From CAYNXB01 sp964401045 (GTDB taxonomy: Bacteria; Pseudomonadota; Alphaproteobacteria; Sphingomonadales; Sphingomonadaceae): a stretch of DNA of 13,278 bases. A model generated the notes under the pieces. It saw only the letters and a list, made by a program, of their open reading frames with translations. It was not told the DNA's origin and did no database searches. A program made the position numbers and the translations under genes. Position 1 is the first letter of the stretch, and each line of letters begins with the position of its first letter. The stretch spans positions 1 to 13,278 of the forward strand of contig CAYNXB010000075.1 of NCBI GenBank assembly GCA_964401045.1, in the 5' to 3' direction. Shown here one piece after another: positions 6,448-12,639 of the stretch.

Positions 6448-7547
6448 CAGCGCCCGTCCTTGCGCTTCGGTTTCTCGGGGCCGCGCGAACGGCGCTCGCC
6501 ACGGCGGCCCTTGCGGACTTGCTTGGCGTGGGCGCGGGCGGCCTGCTTCTTCACCGCGCGACTCGGTGGCGGGGGGCCCTTGGCGGGCGAGGCGTCGCTC
6601 AAGGAGAGATCGAACCCGAGCTGTTCCATGGTCGCGGCAAAATGCTCGGGCAGCTCGGCGGTGACGTCGAGCTTGCCCCCTTTGGGCGCGTCGATGATCA
6701 GCCGCCGCGCGTGGAGGTGCATCTTGCGGCTGACCGATCCGGTCAGGAACGCGTCCTGCCCGCCATATTTGCCATCGCCGACGATCGGATGGCCCATCGC
6801 CATGCAGTGGACGCGCAACTGGTGGGTGCGCCCGGTGAGCGGCTCCAATTCGAGCCACGCGGCGCGGTTGCCGACGCGGTCGATCACGCGATAGGCGGTG
6901 CGTGCGGGCTGACCGCCTTCCATGTCGACATGCATCTTCTCGCCGCCGGTGCCCGGCTGCTTGGCGATCGGCGCTTCGATCAGGCCCTGGGACACTTCCG
7001 GCACGCCGACCACCAGCGCCCAGTAGACCTTTTTCGCCGAACGGCCCGAGAAGCGCTTGGAGAAGAATGCTGCGCTGCCCGGTGTGCGGGCGACGAGCAG
7101 GACGCCCGAGGTGTCCTTGTCGAGCCGGTGGACCAGGCGCGGGCGCGGCTCGTCACCGGTCACGAAAGCATCGAGCAGGCCATCGACGTGCTGGTGGGTT
7201 TTGGTGCCGCCCTGCGTGGCGAGGCCGGGGGGCTTGTTGAGCACGATCGCCGCATCGTCCTGGCGGATCACCATTTCGCGGGCTTGCGCGATCTGCTCCT
7301 CGGTTAGCTCGGGGCGCCCGGGGGCGGGCTTCGATACATTGCCGCCGGGAGGGACGCGCAGCATCTGGCCGGCGGCGAGCCGGTCCTCCGGCTTGGCGCG
7401 CTTGCCATCGACCCGCACCTGCCCGGTCCGCGCCCAGCGCGAGACGGTGGCGAACCCCACTTGCGGCAGGTGGCGCTTGAACCAGCGGTCGAGGCGAATA
7501 CCGTCGTCGTCAGGCTGGACGGTGAACTGGCGGACTTCGTCGCTCAC
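6447..7547 (-). CDS. RluA-family 23S rRNA pseudouridine synthase (RluC/RluD-like)
   Basis: This enzyme of 366 aa would convert uridines in 23S rRNA to pseudouridine. An S4 RNA-binding domain sits at about 15-66 (IRLDRWFKRHLPQ ... RVDGKRAKPEDRL). The catalytic domain holds HRLDKDTSGVLLVAR (140-154, catalytic Asp143), the KVYWALV strand (173-179) and LTGRTHQLRVH (237-247). The C-terminal 45 residues (about 322-366) are a Lys/Arg/Pro-rich, apparently disordered tail, probably an extra RNA contact. The GTG at 7547 is chosen because it yields the family start VSDEVRQFTVQPDDDG (first residue read as Met) and overlaps the crcB stop as GTGA. A further GTG at 7580 would add 11 residues inside crcB. 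RluC is the better guess from the S4 domain and length, but the exact target uridines cannot be told from sequence. Confidence 0.92.
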   Translation of the reverse strand: MSDEVRQFTVQPDDDGIRLDRWFKRHLPQVGFATVSRWARTGQVRVDGKRAKPEDRLAAGQMLRVPPGGNVSKPAPGRPELTEEQIAQAREMVIRQDDAAIVLNKPPGLATQGGTKTHQHVDGLLDAFVTGDEPRPRLVHRLDKDTSGVLLVARTPGSAAFFSKRFSGRSAKKVYWALVVGVPEVSQGLIEAPIAKQPGTGGEKMHVDMEGGQPARTAYRVIDRVGNRAAWLELEPLTGRTHQLRVHCMAMGHPIVGDGKYGGQDAFLTGSVSRKMHLHARRLIIDAPKGGKLDVTAELPEHFAATMEQLGFDLSLSDASPAKGPPPPSRAVKKQAARAHAKQVRKGRRGERRSRGPEKPKRKDGR

Positions 7548-7945
7548 GCGAACGTACGCATCGCGACCAGGCCCAGCCACAGGCCGGCGAGCCCGGCGGC
7601 GACTGAAGCAGCGACATAGGCGATGGCGATTCCGGTCTGCCCGCGTTCGATCAACAGCATCATTTCGAGGCTAAAGCTCGAGAACGTTGTGAATCCGCCG
7701 AGCGCGCCGACGCCGAGCAGCAGGCGCCACTGTTCGCCCCCCTGGCCGTAGCGGGCGAGCCATCCTGCGAGGACGCCCATCAGGACGCTGCCGACGACGT
7801 TGACGGTCAGCGTCGGCCAGGGGAAAGCGGAACCGGGGCCGGCCATCTGGGTGATCAGTCGGCCGGCCTGGTAGCGCAGAACCGCGCCCACGCCCCCGCC
7901 GGCGGCGACGTAGAGAGATGCTGCGAGCTGGGTGGGTGCGGGCAT
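7544..7945 (-). CDS. crcB: Fluoride exporter CrcB/Fluc
   Basis: This is a small inner-membrane fluoride channel, 133 aa, that works as a dual-topology homodimer. Four hydrophobic segments are visible at about 8-30, 45-65, 73-98 and 106-127. Family motifs are GGGVGAVLRY (16-25), TLTVNVVGSVLMG (45-57, with the conserved Asn49) and GGFTTFSSFSLE (83-94), which carries the Phe residues and the central Na+ site region. The ATG at 7945 is preceded by AAAGG with 7-nt spacing. An in-frame ATG at 7966 would add seven residues but has no ribosome site. I looked upstream for a crcB fluoride riboswitch and could not see its conserved core, so fluoride control is not supported here. It is the first gene of the minus-strand cluster, and its stop overlaps the pseudouridine synthase start. 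Confidence 0.95.
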   Translation of the reverse strand: MPAPTQLAASLYVAAGGGVGAVLRYQAGRLITQMAGPGSAFPWPTLTVNVVGSVLMGVLAGWLARYGQGGEQWRLLLGVGALGGFTTFSSFSLEMMLLIERGQTGIAIAYVAASVAAGLAGLWLGLVAMRTFA

Positions 7946-7995
7946 GGCGCCGCCTTTAGCGAGCATGGCCCGCGCTGCAAAGGCCGCACCGTCGC

Positions 7996-8024
7996 TTGCT
8001 TTCGCAACCTTTTTCGCTTAGGGG
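7996..8024 (+). promoter_or_regulatory. Candidate rpsU promoter
   Basis: TTGCTT (7996-8001) and TAGGGG (8019-8024) are 17 bp apart in the 187-bp divergent region between crcB and rpsU. The -35 element matches TTGAC(A) at TTG, and the -10 element is poor against TATAAT. This would give an rpsU leader of about 100 nt. It is the best-looking pair on this strand, but weak. No comparable pair was seen for crcB on the other strand. Confidence 0.3.
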
Positions 8025-8075
8025 CCGCGCCTTCGAGCCGGTCCGTAGGGATTCGGCACGTTCTTCATTGGCATT

Positions 8076-8126
8076 ATGGACGTGGCCGCGGGGCCGGTCC
8101 GCATCGAGAAAACCAAAGGCGGCTAA
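8076..8126 (+). CDS. Possible 16-codon leader ORF ahead of rpsU
   Basis: A short frame, ATG at 8076 to TAA at 8124-8126, would encode MDVAAGPVRIEKTKGG and stops 6 nt before the rpsU start. A hairpin overlaps its first codons: GGAC (8078-8081) pairs with GTCC (8097-8100), and GGCC (8084-8087) with GGCC (8092-8095) around a GCGG loop. No good Shine-Dalgarno sequence precedes the ATG. Such an arrangement could couple translation or regulate S21, but a 17-codon frame in GC-rich DNA can easily be chance. Confidence 0.25.
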   Translation: MDVAAGPVRIEKTKGG

Positions 8127-8132
8127 GAATTT

Positions 8133-8339
8133 ATGCAAATCATGGTTCGCGATAACAACGTCGATCAGGCCCTCCGCGCGCTCAAGAAGAAGCTGCAGCG
8201 CGAGGGTGTTTATCGCGAGATGAAGTTGCGCCGCCACTACGAGAAGCCGAGCGAAAAGCGGGCCCGCGAAAAGGCGGCCGCCATTCGCCGCGCGCGCAAG
8301 CTCGAGCGCAAGCGGGCAGAGCGCGACGGCTCCAAGTAG
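8133..8339 (+). CDS. rpsU: 30S ribosomal protein S21
   Basis: This is the small basic ribosomal protein S21, 68 aa, a component of the 30S platform near the anti-Shine-Dalgarno region of 16S rRNA. MQIMVRDNNVDQALRALKKK at the start and GVYREMKLRRHYEKPSEKRA in the middle are diagnostic and match the alphaproteobacterial form, which ends in a long Arg/Lys helix (AIRRARKLERKRAERDG). The ATG at 8133 fits the family start MQ(V/I)xVRDNN. A second ATG at 8142 would drop three residues. The ribosome site is not canonical: AAAGG lies 13 nt upstream and AAGAAT immediately before the start. The gene has its own leader and is closed off by a strong terminator, so it is probably a monocistronic transcript. 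Confidence 0.98.
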   Translation: MQIMVRDNNVDQALRALKKKLQREGVYREMKLRRHYEKPSEKRAREKAAAIRRARKLERKRAERDGSK

Positions 8340-8343
8340 GTTC

Positions 8344-8386
8344 GCCGGCCAAAGTGGGCGCTGGTTTTGCGCCCGGACGGGCCGGC
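8344..8386 (+). ncRNA. Structured 3' region of rpsU (stem, internal loop, hairpin)
   Basis: GCCGGCC (8344-8350) can pair with GGCCGGC (8380-8386). Inside it, GGGCGC (8356-8361) pairs with GCGCCC (8369-8374) around a TGGTTTT loop, leaving a symmetric 5x5 internal loop (AAAGT opposite GGACG). The element starts 5 bp after the rpsU stop. With the terminator at 8430-8459 it makes a transcript 3' end of about 120 nt without coding content. It could be a 3'-UTR-derived small RNA or an RNA stability element. The pairing is read directly from the sequence; the function is inferred. Confidence 0.4.
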
Positions 8387-8429
8387 CGATGGAACCCGCG
8401 CTTGTCAGCCTTACGTCGATAAGCCAAAG

Positions 8430-8459
8430 GGGCGCGGGGCTGAATCCCGCGCCCTTTTT
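8430..8459 (+). terminator. Rho-independent terminator after rpsU
   Basis: A perfect 9-bp stem GGGCGCGGG/CCCGCGCCC (8430-8438 with 8446-8454), a 7-nt loop GCTGAAT and a run of five T (8455-8459) form a textbook intrinsic terminator. It ends 18 bp before the FKBP start, so the FKBP gene either has a promoter elsewhere or is transcribed by read-through. Confidence 0.92.
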
Positions 8460-8477
8460 CGCACCAGGAAACCGTTC

Positions 8478-9053
8478 ATGGCCGAAGTCACCCGCGTTCC
8501 GCTGCAGCCTGTAAAGAAGGGCTCGGTCGCCAAGCTGTGGCTCGGCCTGATCGTGCTATTGGCAGCCGCCGCGGCGCTCGCCTGGGTGTCGATGCCGGCG
8601 ACGACGCGGGTCGAGACGCTCACCGAAGGCGTCGGCGGCCATCCGATCGACGGCCAGTACATCCTGATCAACTACAAGGGCTCGCTCAAGGACGGCGGCA
8701 AGGTGTTCGACCAGGGCCAGGGCGTGCCGATGCAGCTCGGCGGCACCATCCCGGGGTTCGACCGCGCGCTGCGCCAGAGCCAGCAGGGCGGCAAGTACCG
8801 CATCGAAATCCCGGCCGCCGAAGCCTATGGCGCCGAAGAGAAGCGCAATCCGATGACCGGCGAAGTGGTGATACCGGCCAACAGCGACCTGGTGTTCGAC
8901 GTCGACGTGCTGCAGTTCATGTCGGAAGCGGACTTCCAGCGCTACGTCGCGCAGCAGCGCGCCATGATGCAACAGCAGATGCAGGCCGCGCAAGGCCAGC
9001 AGGGCGAGGCCAGTGCTCCTCCTCCGGGCGCCGTGCCGGGAGCGCCCGAGTAA
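8478..9053 (+). CDS. Membrane-anchored FKBP-type peptidyl-prolyl cis-trans isomerase
   Basis: This protein of 191 aa should catalyse proline isomerisation and assist folding in the periplasm. A single N-terminal hydrophobic helix (about 20-37) anchors it, with the basic side KK at 13-14 inside. There is no clear signal-peptidase site or lipobox. The FKBP domain spans about 55-147: YKGSLKDGGKVFD (66-78), PGFDRALRQSQQGGKYRIEI (92-111), PAAEAYG (112-118) and VIPANSDLVFDVDVL (131-145). A Gln/Met-rich segment (about 154-176) then leads to a Pro/Ala tail. The ATG at 8478 is preceded by AGGA with 9-nt spacing. The frame is open from 8367, but that part lies across the rpsU terminator and is not coding. 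The anchor plus the Q-rich extension suggest a periplasmic chaperone, but the client is unknown. Confidence 0.93.
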   Translation: MAEVTRVPLQPVKKGSVAKLWLGLIVLLAAAAALAWVSMPATTRVETLTEGVGGHPIDGQYILINYKGSLKDGGKVFDQGQGVPMQLGGTIPGFDRALRQSQQGGKYRIEIPAAEAYGAEEKRNPMTGEVVIPANSDLVFDVDVLQFMSEADFQRYVAQQRAMMQQQMQAAQGQQGEASAPPPGAVPGAPE

Positions 9054-9074
9054 GCAGGCGCGCCTTTTCGGCGA

Positions 9075-9092
9075 TTGCTCACGATTTGCTCA
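9075..9092 (+). repeat. Helically phased TTGCTCA pair upstream of the DUF4153 gene
   Basis: TTGCTCA occurs at 9075-9081 and 9086-9092, 11 bp apart, about one DNA turn, in the 95-bp gap between the FKBP and DUF4153 genes. A tandem half-site for a regulator is possible. The repeat is too short to exclude chance. Otherwise this gap shows only an 8-bp palindrome (GGCGCGCC, 9057-9064) followed by four T. Confidence 0.3.
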
Positions 9093-9148
9093 TGCCTTCG
9101 CCGCGGCTTTGCGGCACTCTCCCGCTCGCCAGCTGAACGGAGAGCGCG

Positions 9149-10840
9149 ATGAGCGATATGCCCGAAGACACCGATTGGCCCCTGCGGCCATGGCTGCTGG
9201 CGGGCTTGCTCGCGGCCGCCGGGGTTCTGGTCGATCTGGTCAGTGACCATGGCGAGGCCCAGACCGTCCCGTGGCGCATGGCGCTCGCCGCGCTGTTCGT
9301 GTTCGGCCCGATCGCGGCCGCCTTCACGCTCGAGCGCAATCGCTACGCCGCGCCCGGCATTTTCGCGACGCTCGTCGGCCTGGTGATGGCCGGGATCGCC
9401 TGGCGCGCCACCAGCGCCGGCGACCACTATCCGGACGCGCAGTTCTGGATCGGCGCCGGGGTGGTCTCGGTCGCGCTCGCGCTGCCCCTGTTCCAGGCGG
9501 GCTTCCACCGCCGGCGGTTCGCGATTCCCTATCCCGAGGTTCATGCCCACGCGTGGAACGATGCGCTGAGCGGTGCCGGCGCGCTCGCGTTCACGGGGGT
9601 GTCCTGGGCCGTGCTCGCGCTGCTCAACGAGCTGTTCAAGCTCGTGGGGATCCATTTGATCGATACGCTGATCGACGAAAGCTGGTTCGCGTGGATGTTC
9701 TCTGGCGCGGCGTTCGGCGCGGCGCTGGGCACCTTGCGCAACCAGTTGAAGATTCTCGGCACGCTGCAATCGGTGGCGATGCTGGTCCTGTCACTGCTCG
9801 CGGTGCCGCTGGCGCTGGCGCTGCTGGTGTTCCTCGTCGCGCTGGTCGCCACCGGCGGTCAGGCGCTGTGGAACGCGACCGACAGCGCAACGCCGGTGCT
9901 GCTTGCCTGCGCGATCGGCGCGTTCGGGCTCGGCAACGCGATCCTGCGCGATTCGGATGCGGAGATGACTGGCAGCCGCGTGCTGCGCATCGCCGCGCTG
10001 GTGCTGTGCCTCGCGATCCTGCCGCTGACCGTGTTCGCCGCGATCTCGATGGGCGCGCGGATCGGCCAGCACGGGCTCAGTCCGGAGCGGTTGTGGGGGC
10101 TGATCGCGGTCGCGGTCGCCTGCGCGTTCGGGGTCGCCTACCTCGTCGCGGTGATCCGCGGGCGCGGGGCGGGCTGGCGCGAGCGAGTCCGGCAGGCGAA
10201 CCTGCACCTCGCGGCGGTGGTGTGCGGCGTGGCGTTCATCCTCGCGCTACCGATCTTCGATTTCGGGGCGATCTCGGCGCGCAACCAGGTTGCGCGGCTG
10301 AATGCGGGCAAGGTGACGCCCGAAAAGTTCGATTACTCCGCACTGCGGTGGGATTTCGGCGACGCCGGGCGCAAGGCGCTCGCGCGACTGACGAAAAGCA
10401 GCAATGCCAAGGTGGCCGAGCTGGCGAGAACGACGCTGGCGCAGCAGCAACGTAGTTACCGGGCCGACGCGCTCGGCAAGACCCGCGAAGATTTCGATCT
10501 AAGCGCACCGACCGGTGAGCCGCTGCGGACACAAGCACTCGACTATCTCGTCGCGAATCCTTGGGCCTGTGAGGAGCGCTGTGTCGCTCTCGATGCAGGC
10601 CGAACCGAAGAGGGAGCGGCCCGTATCCTGATCGTGCAAGGCAGTGGCTATCAGGAAATTATTGCGACGAGTCCGGACATGGCGCCAATCCGTGCGCCCG
10701 AAGCGGCGCCGGCCGCGGTGAAGTTGGAGAAGGGATCGAAAGTCGAAATCCGCGAAGTGCCCAAGCGCTACGTATTCATCGACGGCAAGCCGATAGGCCA
10801 GCCGATCGACGAGCTTGAAGGCGCCCCGCCGCCCCGCTAA
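9149..10840 (+). CDS. DUF4153 domain-containing multi-pass membrane protein
   Basis: This is a 563-aa integral membrane protein that I assign to the DUF4153 family, whose function is not established. About eleven hydrophobic segments are visible, near 12-30, 42-61, 68-86, 98-117, 139-163, 178-197, 207-235, 246-265, 279-302, 317-338 and 350-372. The boundary LPIFDFGAISARNQVARLNA (367-386) and the following GKVTPEKFDYSALRWDFG are typical of sphingomonad members. A soluble domain of about 180 residues follows (about 385-563), with two Cys close together in WACEERC (472-478), ending in a beta-rich stretch (KVEIREVPKRYVFIDGKPIG). GGAGAG lies 4 nt before the chosen ATG; the ATG at 9158 is a less well-spaced alternative. 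The gene ends 9 bp before gatC, so the two may be co-transcribed. Confidence 0.85.
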   Translation: MSDMPEDTDWPLRPWLLAGLLAAAGVLVDLVSDHGEAQTVPWRMALAALFVFGPIAAAFTLERNRYAAPGIFATLVGLVMAGIAWRATSAGDHYPDAQFWIGAGVVSVALALPLFQAGFHRRRFAIPYPEVHAHAWNDALSGAGALAFTGVSWAVLALLNELFKLVGIHLIDTLIDESWFAWMFSGAAFGAALGTLRNQLKILGTLQSVAMLVLSLLAVPLALALLVFLVALVATGGQALWNATDSATPVLLACAIGAFGLGNAILRDSDAEMTGSRVLRIAALVLCLAILPLTVFAAISMGARIGQHGLSPERLWGLIAVAVACAFGVAYLVAVIRGRGAGWRERVRQANLHLAAVVCGVAFILALPIFDFGAISARNQVARLNAGKVTPEKFDYSALRWDFGDAGRKALARLTKSSNAKVAELARTTLAQQQRSYRADALGKTREDFDLSAPTGEPLRTQALDYLVANPWACEERCVALDAGRTEEGAARILIVQGSGYQEIIATSPDMAPIRAPEAAPAAVKLEKGSKVEIREVPKRYVFIDGKPIGQPIDELEGAPPPR

Positions 10841-10849
10841 CGCGCCGCC

Positions 10850-11152
10850 ATGTCCATAGACCGAGAACAGGTGGCGAAGATCGCCGCATTGGCGCGCATC
10901 CGCATGAGCGACGAGGAGCTTGAGCGGATGGTGCCCGAACTGAACGGCATCCTGAAGTGGGTCGAGCAGCTTGGCGAGGTCGACTGCGCCGGCGTCGAGC
11001 CGATGACCGCGGTGATCCCGAACAAGTTGCGCTTGCGCGACGATGTGGTCGACGCAGACCCGCTTACCGGCGGCGGCGTGCGCGACGAGGTGCTGGCGAA
11101 TGCGCCGGCCGCCGAGCATGGGTTCTTCGCCGTGCCCAAGGTGATCGAATAA
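10850..11152 (+). CDS. gatC: Aspartyl/glutamyl-tRNA amidotransferase subunit C
   Basis: This is the small subunit of the GatCAB amidotransferase, 100 aa, which wraps around GatA and stabilises the complex. Diagnostic features are MSIDREQVAKIAALARIRMS at the start, ELNGILKWVEQL (30-41), the GVEPMTAV segment (48-55) that threads the GatA/GatB interface, and LRDDVV...ANAPAAEHGFFAVPKVIE at the end. Length is normal. It starts 9 bp after the DUF4153 stop and has no recognisable Shine-Dalgarno sequence (the preceding bases are CGCGCCGCC), which may mean re-initiation after the upstream gene. The stop shares one base with the gatA start (TAATG). Confidence 0.97.
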   Translation: MSIDREQVAKIAALARIRMSDEELERMVPELNGILKWVEQLGEVDCAGVEPMTAVIPNKLRLRDDVVDADPLTGGGVRDEVLANAPAAEHGFFAVPKVIE

Positions 11153-12639
11153 TGACTGACCTTACCGAACTGGGCGTCGCGCAGATCCGCGATGGCGTGG
11201 CCTCGGGCGAATTCGCCGCGCGCGAAGTGGCCGAGGCGTTCAACGCCAATGTCGCCGCGGCCAGCGCGCTCAACGCATTCATCGTCGCCACGCCGGAGAA
11301 AGCGCTCGAAGCTGCGGATGCGGTCGATGCGGCGCGCGCGGCCGGCAAGCCGCTTGGCAAGATGGGTGGCGTGCCGATCGGGATGAAGGATCTGTTCGCC
11401 ACCAAGGGCGTGCAGACCACTGCGGCGAGCCACATGCTGGAAGGCTTCACGCCCGAATACGAAAGCACCGTTTCCCAGAAGCTGTGGGACGCGGGCGCCG
11501 GCATGCTCGGCAAGCTCAACCTCGATCAGTTCGCGATGGGCTCGTCGAATGAGACGAGCTACTTCGGCAACGTGATCTCGCCGTGGCGGCGCAAGGGCGG
11601 CGGGAATGCTGCTCTGGCCCCCGGCGGCTCATCGGGCGGCAGCTCGGCGGCGGTTGCGGCGCGGCTCGCTCCGGCGGCGACCGGCACGGATACCGGCGGC
11701 TCGATTCGCCAGCCTGCCGCATTCACCGGCATCACCGGCATCAAGCCGACTTATGGGCGCTGCAGCCGCTGGGGCATCGTCGCCTTCGCCAGTTCGCTCG
11801 ATCAGGCCGGGCCGATGGCGCGCGACGTGCGCGACTGCGCGATCATGCTGGAGGCGATGGCCGGGTTCGACCCGAAGGATGCGACCAGCCTCGACCTGCC
11901 GGTGCCCGAGTGGGAAGCGAACCTGTCAGGTGACCTGACAGGAAAGAAGATCGGCATCCCGCGCGAATACCGCATGGACGGGATGGACGCGGAGATCGCC
12001 GCGAGCTGGGACCAGGGTGCCGCTTGGCTGCGCGATGCGGGGGCCGAGATCGTCGACATCAGCCTGCCGCACACCAAGTACGCGCTCCCGGCCTATTACA
12101 TCATCGCCCCGGCGGAGGCTTCGTCCAACCTCGCCCGCTACGATGGCGTGCGCTACGGCCTGCGCGAGCTGCCCGAGGGCGCCAACCTGCAGGAAATGTA
12201 CGCCGCGACCCGCGCCGCCGGGTTCGGGCCAGAGGTCAAGCGCCGCATCATCATCGGCACTTACGTGCTGTCGGCGGGGTTCTACGATGCCTACTACAAC
12301 CAGGCGCAAAAAGTCCGGGCGCTGATCGCGCGCGATTTCATGCAGGCTTTCGAACAGGTCGACGCAATCCTCGCGCCGACCGCGCCCAGCGCGGCATTCG
12401 GCCTTGGCGACAAGAGCGAAGACCCGATCGCGATGTACCTGAACGACGTATTCGCAGTCCCCGCCTCGCTCGCCGGCCTCCCGGCGATGAGCGTGCCCGC
12501 CGGGCTCAATTCGGAAGGGCTTCCGCTCGGCCTGCAGATCATCGGCAAGCCGTTCGACGAGCAGGGCGTGCTCAATACGGGTCTCGCGATCGAGCAGCGC
12601 GCCCGGTTTTCAGCCAAGCCCGAGAGGTGGTGGGCATGA
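11152..12639 (+). CDS. gatA: Aspartyl/glutamyl-tRNA amidotransferase subunit A
   Basis: This is the amidase subunit of GatCAB, 495 aa. It hydrolyses glutamine and passes ammonia to GatB for amidation of Glu-tRNA(Gln) and/or Asp-tRNA(Asn). The amidase-signature triad is intact: Lys79 in VPIGMKDLF, the cis-Ser at about 160 in PGGSSGGSSAA (158-167), and the nucleophile Ser184 in GTDTGGSIRQPA (178-189). The following TGIKPTYG is also canonical. A short insertion after ISPWRR (KGGGNAALA, about 148-156) is common in alphaproteobacterial GatA by my recollection. The ATG at 11152 overlaps the gatC stop by one base. The frame is open further upstream, but that part is the shadow of gatC. The stop overlaps gatB by 4 bp (ATGA), so all three subunits appear translationally coupled. 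A perfect inverted repeat lies within the gene at 11922-11942. Confidence 0.98.
   Translation: MTDLTELGVAQIRDGVASGEFAAREVAEAFNANVAAASALNAFIVATPEKALEAADAVDAARAAGKPLGKMGGVPIGMKDLFATKGVQTTAASHMLEGFTPEYESTVSQKLWDAGAGMLGKLNLDQFAMGSSNETSYFGNVISPWRRKGGGNAALAPGGSSGGSSAAVAARLAPAATGTDTGGSIRQPAAFTGITGIKPTYGRCSRWGIVAFASSLDQAGPMARDVRDCAIMLEAMAGFDPKDATSLDLPVPEWEANLSGDLTGKKIGIPREYRMDGMDAEIAASWDQGAAWLRDAGAEIVDISLPHTKYALPAYYIIAPAEASSNLARYDGVRYGLRELPEGANLQEMYAATRAAGFGPEVKRRIIIGTYVLSAGFYDAYYNQAQKVRALIARDFMQAFEQVDAILAPTAPSAAFGLGDKSEDPIAMYLNDVFAVPASLAGLPAMSVPAGLNSEGLPLGLQIIGKPFDEQGVLNTGLAIEQRARFSAKPERWWA
11922..11942. repeat. 21-bp perfect inverted repeat inside gatA
   Basis: Arms CCTGTCAGGT (11922-11931) and ACCTGACAGG (11933-11942) are exact reverse complements around a single central G at 11932. 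In frame this encodes part of NLSGDLTGK, a surface-like segment between conserved blocks. It may be an accidental palindrome, a transcript hairpin or a dimeric-protein site. Confidence 0.7.

Noticed and set aside
6519..7307. Plus-strand 262-aa open frame opposite the pseudouridine synthase gene
   Set aside because: The opposite strand encodes a complete RluA-family enzyme with its catalytic motif; this frame has no motif and follows third-position GC bias.
7946..8132. Fluoride riboswitch upstream of crcB
   Set aside because: I read the minus strand upstream of crcB for the conserved fluoride aptamer core and found no convincing match.
8367..8477. 37-residue N-terminal extension of the FKBP protein
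   Set aside because: It would be translated across the rpsU terminator. The ATG at 8478 has a Shine-Dalgarno sequence and directly precedes the membrane anchor.
9025..9068. Terminator after the FKBP gene (CGGGCGC/GCGCCCG hairpin, GGCGCGCC, TTTT)
   Set aside because: The 7-bp hairpin lies inside coding sequence with no T-run beside it, and the palindrome before the four T has no loop room for a stable stem; too weak to call.
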